Assembly (NCBI GenBank): GCA_963932145.1
Contig: OZ010571.1
Span: 160,387,796-160,451,795, forward strand
DNA from: Acanthosepion lycidas
Taxonomy: Eukaryota; Mollusca; Cephalopoda; Sepiida; Sepiidae
Direction: 5' to 3'
Length of the DNA: 64,000 nucleotides
Shown here piece by piece: positions 23,099-35,300 of the stretch. The notes beneath the pieces were generated by a model. That model had not been told where the DNA came from. It worked only from the letters and a program-made list of their open reading frames with translations, and did no database searches. Both the position numbers and the translations under genes were made by a program. Positions within the stretch are counted from its first letter, which is position 1; every line of letters begins with the position of its first letter.

Positions 23099-23394
23099 AT
23101 GGATGAACGTAGAGTTGCTGACTATTTTGTGGTAGCTGGCCTGCCAGATTCACCCTTGCCATTAGAAGAATTTAGCAATGAAGCTATTATCAAACCAACT
23201 TGTAAACAAGATCCAATCACTGATATATGTGTGATCAACAAAAGCTTGGGTGAAAAGGAACCAAAAGGTTATGTTTGTCTTGAGCGAACACAATCAGGTC
23301 TCCCTGCAGACTTAAATTATGGAAGTATACGCTGCCCTGAAATGTTTATTTGCTATCGAAGAAGCAGAGAAAAACCTCCTCTTACTGATATTGG
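23099..23394 (+). CDS. DENND4: DENND4 coding exon 1
   Basis: 296 bp, residues 1-98 plus two bases. Starts at the ATG immediately after an acceptor AG and ends ...CTGATATTGG|GTAAAT. Carries the N-terminus ([16 protein letters not shown]) and the beginning of the MABP domain ([16 protein letters not shown]). Confidence 0.93.
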
Positions 23395-26300
23395 GTAAAT
23401 TTTTACATATTTCATTAAAGAAACAATTTTAATTTTATTAATAAAATATTTTATTTAAGTACTTCCCAAAAGTTAAAACGGAGCATACCATGATAAAAAA
23501 ACGGCCCCAAACTTGATAAAAACAAATTTTTATCATCAAAATGTTTGTTATTATTAAGAATGAAGACCAAAGTATTTTTTGAGTATTTTTATTAAATTTT
23601 TTAATCCTTTTTAGCATGATGAAAATTTTATTTAAAAATTTTCTTTTTATTGTGTCAGTGGATGGGTGAAAGATTACTATAGAGATTTTCAGTGTCTTTT
23701 TTGGCATTAAAAATACTTTTTGGAAATTCTTGCAAAAGAAATTGTTGGATTTTAATGAAATTTTCAAGACTTATTCACAAATTAATTAAATTTTTTTTTT
23801 TGTTAGAAAATCTTTGTAAAATTTTTTTTTTAATTTTGTGTCTATTACACTCCACTTAATTAATTTCATGAAATTTTAAGAAATTAAAATTTCAACCCCT
23901 TTATATTTGTTTAAGAATCCTTGGAGAATTTAGATCATCATTTTGTTTTTGTCAAAAAAAAATAAAAACTGCAATGAAACTATGACATTATTTAATTAGA
24001 AAATCTTTTAATTGCTTTTATAAATAAGATATATTAAAAACATTGTCTTAAGGAAAAAGTTTTTTTTGATGAATAACGAATTTTTATCAGAATTGTTCTC
24101 ATTTTTTTTCAGTTTTAATTAGAAAAGTTTAAGTTTTAAATCTTTTAAATTTTTGTATTAATTTCAGCCATTTAGATGACACTAAGTGAAAGCTATATTT
24201 ACTTATCATAAATGGAAAAGCTTAATACAAATCATCAAATACCAATATTTTTAAAAGAATTTAAAATTTTTTTTTTTTTTGTGTATAAACATGCTGATTT
24301 TTGTAGGTATGGATGGCCATACACAACATTATCAGAAAATAAGCGTAATAACTATAGTAAATTTAAAGTCAACATTTCTAAAATTCAATAAACATCAGAT
24401 TACAGAGAATATTTTCCTAATTTTTTAAGATTGCAGAGTACTTAAAAATTATATAAAAAAGGCACCTGTGTTATTTCTTCAGTTATGTTTTACAGATATA
24501 GTCTCCGTAGAACAATATTAGACCTGTTATCAGGCTGTCAATATGTCAACAGCTACTGTCTGGTTAAAAAAAATGCATTTCTGTGATATTTTAAACTTAA
24601 AGTAAATAATATTTGTTTCAAATCGGATTAATTATACTTTAAATAAGCTAATATTCCTCAGTTTCAGAAAAGTATATTTTATTTTTGCAAGATATTTTAA
24701 TAAAGAGAATTACATTGTGATGAAAGACAGCTAAAAAAGAGCACTAGTCAGCTATTTTAGCAAAAAGAAAAAACAAAAAAAGAAACAACTCCTTCCAGTC
24801 AGTTTAAATTAGTTTTTGAAATAAGGCAAGGTATTTTGATTATTGGAAATATTAAATTTAATTTATTAGCTTGAAATAAAAACTTCAGGAAAGATTTTTC
24901 ACTTCTAAAAATCTATTTTAAACCATTGCATTTTTGTGGAGGTCCCTAATTTTATTAATTATTAACTTGCAGAAAAATAAAGCTAAAACTGCATATGTGT
25001 ATTTTCTTAGAACAATCAAGGGCAAACTGCAGTCTGTGGGCCACATGCGGCCTGTGGGCCACATGCGGCCTGTTTAGCCTTCTGAATGGCACCCCTAATT
25101 TAATGAGGAAAAACATTTATTAAAATTTTGTCTTGTTTCATTCTCAATTGTTCACTCATATTCTGTCTCATGCAGTGAGGTTGAGAGAAACTAGTGTCAA
25201 AGAGAAATAACTATCAAATCCCTTACTTATTAATGTCTGTTGTGTTTTGGGTACAGTTTCACTAAATCACAAACATAATGATCAAGTATAATGTTTCTTG
25301 AAGTTTGTAACCTTTCATTGAAGGTAATGTTCTCAGCATTTTAAACCATTTGCAATTTTCATTTAGGAAAACCATCCATGTAAAAATATTTAAAAAGAAA
25401 AAAAAAAAACATTAATTTTTTTCTTTGCTGAAGAAATATATTTTCTCTTTTAAAAAGATATATTTAGTATTTTCAATTGAATAAATTTAAAACAAATCAC
25501 ATGCAGCCACATGTGTTAATCACAAAGTCATCAGTGATATTCTACAAAATCTTCAGTTTTTAAATTGGAGAAAAAAAATCTTGTCTTCAAATAAAAATTT
25601 TTAACTTTTTCCCATTTCTAAGGCAGATGTTTATGCACACGATCTTCTGTAATGAAAATGACTGCTTTACTTTCAACAAAAACTTACTTTGATTCTTTTT
25701 ATTAGTGTGGTCTGCTTTGTGATGAGCCATATCCCATGTGGCCCACTGGTTAGAAAAGATTGCCCATACTTATTTTAGAATGATAATATTTTATTAATAT
25801 TTTTACAGTATTCTCTATAAAACTGATTATAGTTGCCTTTCTATCTTTGCTATCAATAAATGTAAAAACATACCTTTCATATTGAATGGGTATTGATTTT
25901 CTCCTGAACTCTAATTTTGCCATGGTAATTTTTTCCTATTTATTTCTTACTATATTGAGAATATGACATTAAAATTGGATGACATTTAAAAATTGGAAAT
26001 TTGAAAATTTTCTACTAACCAATATATGTTTAAATTTTTTCTTTATTTTAATACTTTTCTATTTATCTTGTAGAGTTTTATATGAAGGTAAAGAGAAATT
26101 GATGGCAGGTTGTGAAATTGTGCATACTACTCCATATGGAAACCCAGCAAATGTCAATAACAGCAACAGCAGCCGTATCTACATAACTTACAGGCGTGCT
26201 TCAGAGACTGCATCCAGTGATACGTTAGCTGTTGTGGATATTTGTATTATTCTTACTAACAAGGTAAATTTCATTTTATTCAGATCTTGTTTCAGATTTT

Positions 26301-29300
26301 CATCAATTTGATTGCATTTTTTAAAAATAAAACTTGGATTATTACTGTTATTATGATTAGTAAATATGCAGAGTAAAAGTTTTTATATTATTTTGGTAGT
26401 TCATTTTTGTTCATTAATCATAGTTAAAGAATGTGTGAAATCTGAAGATTCAGGTAAATGTAAAATCTTAGGGAAACTTGTCACAAATGGAAAAATCCAC
26501 AAAAAAATGAAAAAATAGTTTATGAAAGTAAAAAAATTAATCATCAATTAGGAGTATAGTTTTTTTTTTTTTTTTTTTTTTTTAAGATTAATTTCAAATA
26601 ATATATAATAATTATTAAATGTAATATAAAACTTTCTTCAGTATTTTCTCTGAAAAAGACTGGTTTTAAGTGTTTAAATTTGAAGTTAAGACTTAAGATA
26701 AAATAGTTTCTTTCATCTTGTACCTTTTCTAAATCTTAAAATTTTTTTTTTCAGAATGAAAGTGCTCCTCATGCTTATTGCCAGATAAACAAGAACTTAA
26801 ACAAAGCAATGGTAACAAAAATAATTTGAAAATATTTTTTGCAAATTATTGTATCAGTTTGTTATAAATTGAGAATTTACCTGCATATTTTTGAAGATAG
26901 AATAACACATAAAACATATTTTTCTCATGAACTTCAGAATATTTAGTTAAAGAATTCATAATTCTGTTCTCTTTTTCTTTTAACTTCTTTGTTAATAAGT
27001 GTGTGATATCTAGTTTTTTGTTGTTATACTTGGAAAAGTATTGTCCATTTTATAGCATGATGATGATCATCAAAACAGTTTATGTAAACCCCCTCCTTGA
27101 AAAGTGTATTTAAATCTAGTTATTAAATGCTACAGTTGTACATGTAATGATTATCAGTGCAGAAAATGGAATTTGTGATTTGAGTTCAAATTCCGTACGT
27201 GTTCATTGCATTAATTTTTACTTAAATACTCTTATAAAAAGTATGAAGGAATCTTTTCTCTCCCAGCTATAGGTTAAATAACAGGGCAGACTAGGTTCGC
27301 TAGACTTGGTTTGCAACCATTCTTGGAGAAAAACAACTCAAAACCAGTTGAGTGTAAGGCTGGAAATTTCACCCTGTAAGCAACCATTTGCCATAGAATT
27401 CATAACAATACCAAGCATGGTGAGGTTATGTCCTCATTCTTTACAGGGGAATCTAATGGCATTAAGGAGGTGGAGGATTTTTTTTTTTTTTTTTTTAAAA
27501 ACAAATTGTGGAAGACAATGAAATGTGAATAGTCTATCACAATGTGAAATGCAAGTGATCAAAGGACAAATGAAATGAACCATGGCTAACATTACCAAAG
27601 TCTGGCCTTTATTATAAAAATAGTAATGTTGTTTTATATGGTGGGCTGGAAGAGTCCTATACAAAAAGCTCCTTTCAGAGAAGCAAATGATTGATTGTAA
27701 CAAGTTCTACTTCCACTTAGACCAATGGAAAGGGTTAGTTAACAGAAAGAATATAATATTCAATAAAGATAATACTTGAATATGTTTCTTTAATAATTAG
27801 GTAAAAATTGATGCAACTTGACTGAGATATTCCCACTCATATTTTGCATTCAGATACTTATCTTTGGCTTAGCATTTATTTGTTTTCACAGAATCCTCTT
27901 TGTGAAAAATAATTTCAATTCCTTGAAAAACTGTAAACCAGAAAGATGAAATTATTAAATTACATGAAAGATGATACATGTTAGTGAAACACATTTTTAA
28001 ATAGGTTGTTTTAATAAAGAGAATAAAGCTGTTTGAGGTACAAATTTGTCTTAAACTGAGCAATCATTTTGGCCACTGAAATAACTAGAATAGTATATAA
28101 ATAGGACAGAATTTTTAAGTACACAATACTTAAATTATCATTTAGAATTCCATTTGAATGTTTTTGTAAGAATAGAATTCATATGCAACTTTTTTTCCAG
28201 GTTGGTTCTGATATTTACTTGTGTTACAAGAAAGCTATGACAAAAGCAGATGTTTTAGCTTATGAACCTGGTATGTATTTCAGTTAACATAAATTAGTTA
28301 CAGTCCATAAATTCTCATATTTGAATAATTTTAGCATAATACAAAAGTATTTTTCAAACAAAATTTAAACAATACTGTTGAATATTTTTTCACACATTTT
28401 TATCTTATTAACATTACTGAAATTGATGTTTAAGTTTTAAAAATTTTGAGAAATTGCTTGTTAGGCTTAAATATTTCTATCATTTATCTATTAAGAGAGA
28501 CATTGTTCATTTCTTTTTTTGGATTTGACAAGAGATTTATGCTCAATAAGGCCATAATAGTTCAATATAATAATCTTGATTTGAGGTCTTTTTTTTTTTT
28601 TATAAATTCTCTAATTTTAATATTTTTCTTTTATTCACCTGCTAATTTCTATGTATAATTTATATTTCTGTAGCAATATTAGGCCGTTTTCCACCTGATG
28701 ATTATGAAAATTTTCCATTACCTGCATCTGTGCCATTATTTTGTTTGCCAATGGGAGCAACCATTGAATGTTGGTCAGCAAAAGCCCAGCATCCACTTCC
28801 TGTATTTTCAACATTTATTCTCACCACATCTGGTGGAGAAAAGGTTAAGATCTATTTTTACTTTTTAATAGATTTTTGATTAAAATGCTTACTGTCCAGA
28901 TGTATTAAAATTTATACTTTTATGTTCACTTATGGTAAATGAAAGTTAAGAAAAATTATCAAAATTTTGAAAAAATAATTGTAGAATGTATTAATACCAA
29001 ACTATATATTAGTCAATATTTGATAAAATTGTAGAAAACCACAGTATTAAAGTATATATTTTATTATAATTTATAACATTTACTAATATAAATTTTCAAA
29101 AAATTAGAAAAATAATTTATATATACAGAAATTTTTGATCCCTAGATACATAATGTTTCCAAATTTTATAATCATTATATACATAAAAAGGTGATTTTGT
29201 CATGAAATAATTTTAATTTTTAAATTATCCAAGATTATAATGAATTTAGAATATATTTAATTTATTGGAGTTTTACATCTGTAAATCTGTCAAGCTCCTT

Positions 29301-32300
29301 GAAAATGTTCATGTTTTCTGAAAGTCATTTTCACTTAATAGATGGTGAAATGCTAGATAAAGACCTATAATTGACAAATAACATCTTTTGCCTGTAATAT
29401 GTTTTAAAAATTAAATATTGAAAACTTCTTGGCTCAAGCCACTTCCCAAAATTTGACCAAATATTTTTTTTCTGAGGAGCTTCTTGGTTGGGCTGAAAAC
29501 TTCTTCGAATTTCAAAATATATAAAGGATTAATGAATTTATTTAATGTGTTGACTGATCAAGGTAATACACAATGTTTAAAAATAAAAATGGGGTGTCTA
29601 TTTCAAGTATGAGTATCCACTAATAATGTTTGAAGTAATAAAACTTAAGATATTAAAAAAAAAAAAACAAAAACAACTTGATTGCAAGTTTGAATTTTTC
29701 TGTTCTACCTGAATTTTCTTTCACAGATCAGTTTACTGAATGCAAAATTGCTGATACTATTTAATCTTGAAAATAATTTTTAGGAAATTGTTCTTTTTGT
29801 TGTGCCATCTTGTACTGACATTGATTTCATTACATTGTTGCAGGCATATGGAGCTGCAGTATCTTTCTATGAAGAATTTCCAGAAGAAAAGTTGACAGAT
29901 CTACAATTGCGACATTTAGGATTGAAAAACAAGCATATCCGTGAACAATATCGCATTCTCAAAACTGTACACTCAAATAAATGCATCTGTCTTCTTTCTC
30001 GCTGGCCTTTTTTTGATGCTTTTAAGAAATTTCTTTCATACTTGTATAGAATATCAATAACAGGTCCTTATACAGTTCCTATAGAAAGGTGAGTTAAAAA
30101 TTAAAAACTCTTCAGATTCTTATACAATTTATAAAGATGATTTGGTGATAGCACTTGCAAAACTGTCAAAACATTTGATTAGTATTTGATTCCTAAGCAA
30201 TTATCATAAAATTATCAGTACAGCTCCTCTATTATTGATTTATAAACAATTTCACTGTAAATATTATCCTGATTCTTATCCTTGCTGCTTTTATCACTGC
30301 TTCATTTTTTTTCTGTTTTTAACTAATGTTCACTTAGTATAAGGCTCAAGAGCCACTAACAGAAGGTTATTGTATGAAGTGTGTGATATGAATGTAAGAG
30401 TATGAAATAGAAAGTGAAGATCATAATCTTTAATTTGTACTCTTGCATTCATATCATAGAGGATAGGTAATGATTGACCCTTCAGGGAAGCATCCATGTG
30501 GAAATCTGTTCCACAAAGCAGCAGTTCTTGGAGAAAATGCTATCTAAGTGGAACTTCTTCCTTATACTTGGAACATAGAGGAAATGAGAGTACTGTGGAT
30601 GTAGGATGGCAGGTCTTATCTGTCAGTGTTTTATGCATGTGTTGTGGAAAATGAGCATGATATTGTTCTGTTCAGTATGTGAAGTTGGATTTTTTTTCAA
30701 ACTGACTGCTAGATTGTTTTGGTCTGCAGAAATGTTTTACTTGTGGATCTTGAACCATATAGAATAAAGACAAAGCAAACAAAAACAACTTGCTTTAGTA
30801 GACCATTCTTTGAATATCTCATATTACCTTTTGTTTCAAACTGCTTTTAAAATACTTCAAATGTCTCATGAAATACTTTCTAGAGAAGCAAAATTCTTCT
30901 ATTCTCAATTTAAAATTATTTTGATCTGATATTTAGAATATTTTCAAGTTATCCTATTCATTGTAAGCACAATATTTTCAAAGCCAAATTTATGAAATAA
31001 AAATTTGTTTTCAAATTGTAAGCTTGACTGATTCCTAATCCTCATCTATTATTCAAATTTTGCAAATTTCTTTCATTTTCAGGCATATTTCTCATTTTAT
31101 GTATGATGTGCCATATCCTTCACCACAAAGGCCAAGAATTCTTGTTCAGGTATGAATGAACATGTTCTAAATTTTAGTTCTTATCTGATAAACATTTAAT
31201 AAAACTGTCCGTTTTAGTGTAGAATATATGGTAAGAAATTGATAAATAATTCAATTTTCAGATTATAGCATTTTCTGTTTGTGTACAGATCCTCAGTAAC
31301 ATCCATTGTAAATAAATGAATTTTATAAATTTGTAAATTACAAATATATAATTTAATTTTTGCTTTTTTATTTGAAATTTTTAAGTCATATCAAACTTTA
31401 TGCATAATTAATCTCCATATGGTTTGTCTCTGAATTTATCAACGATATATTTTTATCTTTTCAATCTGTTGTATTTAACTTGGATATTCATTTTGTATGA
31501 AATAGACATAGGGATTTATCAGAGGGTAGGTTGTGGAACTCTGTGATAAAAGTTCTTTTGATCTGAAGATAAAAAAAAATGAATGTTATCTAAATTATTA
31601 GATTAAGCTTAACAAAATTTGAATAAGAGTATTTCAAAGTGTCTGTGAAAAAGTGGTTTGTCTGTTTAACTTTCTTATGTCACTTACTTTTTTAACAAAT
31701 GCCTAAAATTTGTTGGATAAAGTTTGGGCTTTATATTTTGTGGCATGTTTACATTACTTAAAGCAGGCTATTGTAATCATCTTTGCTGTTATCATAATGT
31801 TTCGACCATTGTGCCCTCTGACTTTCATTAGGTGTATGTCAAAACCAGGAAACCTACAGGGAACAGTTTACCCCCCATAAATAAAGGGTTCAGTTTGGAA
31901 TTCCCTGTAGGTTACCTGGATCAACATACACCTGATGAAGGCTGGAGGGGACAATGACCAAAACATAATAACAACAGCAACAAAGATGACAACAGTCTGC
32001 TTGTAAATAGTGAAAATTAATAATTCCTCATCCCAGAAATTCAAGCAAATATTTGCATTAATATAAAAATATCTTCAGCTTTTAAACCCCACCCCCAAGT
32101 CTCCCTTATGTGAATTGACAACTATTTTGCATATTTACCTATGTGCAGTGATTTAATATTGATGTAGTAAAATTATAATTAAATACCTTTTTGGTTCTCC
32201 ATCTTGGGGTTGCTGCCAGGTATCTCACTCCACCATCTTCTCTAGTCATATTGTGTTTTTGATCTGAAGCTGTCATAGGCAAAGTTGTTAGAAACACCCT

Positions 32301-35300
32301 CTAGAATGAAGGGGTTGAATTAAAAGAAGGAAGCCACTTTCAAAACTGACAATTAATTCTTGCTTATAGAAACAATAACATAGTTTATTTGTTCAAGGTT
32401 ATGATGATTGAGTTCAACCTTTCCCAATTCTGCAGTCTTGTGATCTACTGAACTATGATTGGATTGATTGATTATCTTATGTACGATATTTGGATTGATT
32501 ACCTTATTTATAATATTTCACAAAAACAACAGCTCTACCCTGAAACAGTTCAAACCGAGAACTTTTGAATCCCAACCTGCAGACAAGTTGGTCTGTCTCT
32601 TCCATTTTGAAGACAAAAACTTTTTAGACAAGTGAATATTTCTTTAGTTGATGAAATTATTCTTGGGCAGTATCTTACAAGGGGTGGTGGTGTAGGTAGT
32701 GATATCAATTACTGTTATGTTTAATGACTACCTATTTCTTTTGGGTGTTGGTCAATTTGTATATGTGCATAGTAACAATCTGAGGAAGTGGTCTGGTAAG
32801 ATTACCCTTTTGTTACATAAACTATTGACCCCAATAGACATTCAAGGCAAAATGGTGAATAATATTAAAAAAAAAATAAAATTATTGAATTTGGGCCAAG
32901 CTGGTTTATCTCAATTGTTATTTTTCGTTTTTAAGCAGTGGGTGCTTTTTGTTTGACTTGATTCTACTAGTTAAAACCCTGTTAAATCATGAGTTCAAAC
33001 CTAAGCAATTCCAGTTGTTAATTCAATTGTAATTAAATACTTTTCATTTCTTCAACAGCTCATAAAAAACTACAGATGCCTGAGTACTTGCAGTATGCTA
33101 GTAAAAATCCAAATGATCTAACTTGATTATTAAGGCTTTTCACCTCAACTTCTCAATTCCCATTCCAACCAGTACTATGTCTGAATTCACTTACTGGTAA
33201 AATCCACACCAGTAAATCTGTTACAAAATGGAACCACTTTAAATGTCTAACTAATTTTATAAGCATTTCATTCAAAACGTTGAAGTGGGTATATTGTGCC
33301 ATAAGTACTTCTCATTTCAGCATGCATCATTTCTTTTATTCAATAGAAATAATTTTATGCAAATGAAAACTTTAATGTGAGATTTATTTCAGTTGAAAAT
33401 ATTAGTTTCGCCTAAATTAACAATTTTCAGAGTGACTTTTCATCTTTTATGTTGGAAATATTATGATCCCTTGTTATTTTCTTTTCAATTGTAGTCACAA
33501 ATAATATATGGCATGTCAAATAATGAGATAAAATACTTAGCTGTCTTTGATTTTTATCTGAAAATGAATAAGAAATATGATTCTTATTTTTTAAAATATT
33601 TTCAAACATATATCAGAAATGAACATTTAGTTTATAAAAAAGAACAGCTGTTTGTATATTTGAAAGAAATTTCTGTTCAGGCTTTTTTTTTTTTTTTCAC
33701 TATATTGCTCTGTTATTTTTTTTAACCTTTTTTATACCAATTACTTTTCAATTAATTAAAATTCTCTGATTGTTACAGTAAAACCATTTAGTATCCACTC
33801 ATGACACTTAACCAAGAGTTTTATGGTTTTATAGTTAAAAGGTATATTTATTAATGATTTAAGTTATTGAATTTTGTTTTAGCTTTTTGTTCATTAAATA
33901 ATAGATCATGCAAAGAAGACATAATTTAGATCTGACTATATTAATGTGAAGAAAGTGATGGCAATTAGAAATGTGTACAATGAAAATCAGGACGTGTATT
34001 GTCTAAATTAATATTAAAGGTTGAGACAGCATTGAACTCACAAAAGTAGATTTCAGTGCAGTCAAAAAACATCAGATGCTTGGTAGCAAAATTTCTTCTT
34101 AAAGCAATTCTGTTAATAAACATTTTTTTTTATTTAATTTTTTTTATTTAATTTTTTTTATTTAATTTTTTTTATTTAATTTTTTTTATTTAATTTTTTT
34201 TTATTTAATTTTTTTTTATTTAATTTTTTTTTATTTAATTTTTTTTTCTTTTTAGTTGAATCACGAAGCCTTGTGCTTGTCTATGCCTGAAGATTCCCCT
34301 CTACCTCAAAGGTGAGTAGCTATTTTTAGATAATAGAATAAAATTTCAACTATTTTATTATTTATATTTACTTTAGAATTTTCATTTGTTCATAGTTTAT
34401 TTTGTTAAATAGATTTTTTGAATGAGTAGTTCCTTACTTTGAAAAACTCTCAAATATTGTTCCTCAATAAGGGATTGTCTTTCTCTTTCGAAAATGTTTT
34501 ATGTAAGAAATAAAATTTAACACTTTAAAAAATAGTTGTTGATTATTACCAAGATACAGTTCTTAATTTGATGGACTGCTGATAAAGAAATTAATAATGT
34601 AAATTTTGCTTTCAGTGGAGCTTCCTTCATCACACTGCTGAAAAACTTAGGTCCTGAAAATTGCATGACAATTTTACTTCATGTCTTGCTTGAACAGAAG
34701 ATTCTAATTCATTCTCTTCGTCCTGCTGTGCTGACTGGTGTTGCTGAAGCAGTGACAACTGTAAGTACATTTCTTGTTCTTGTTCACAATCTTTTTTTTC
34801 TACTGGTATTGGATTAATTTATTTTTTATTTCCATGTAATTCTCAACAATAAGCACTGTTATTTATACTTCCTTTAATTTCTATTTATAATATATACAAA
34901 TATGATGCTATGAGAAACTACAATTTTAACAAGAAATTAATTTGTATATTGCAAATTGTAGTTTTTTTTTTTTTTTTTATTATATTTTAGCTAATATTTC
35001 CACTCCATTGGCAGTGTCCATATATTCCTTTGTGTCCACTTGGCTTGTCTGGAGTACTTAGTGCTCCATGTCCATTTATTGTAGGTATGTATTCATCTTA
35101 TTAATTTTTATTTTATTAACTATTTTTTCTTTTGAGATGTATTTTATTTTCATTATTTTGAAAAAAGTTAAGAAAAGTGAGTAGAAGAAATAATATTTTT
35201 TTATATAGTTTATCTTTGCATAGTTGAGCTGGAATTTTATTTCTTATGCAGAAATGAAATGTTTGTATATAATGAGGTTCTCTCTCTCTTTTTTCATTAT

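Noticed and set aside
29802..30092. Extending DENND4 exon 6 upstream to the ATG at 29802
   Set aside because: The conserved protein starts at AYGAAVSF after a good acceptor at 29842-29843; the upstream residues are intron read-through.
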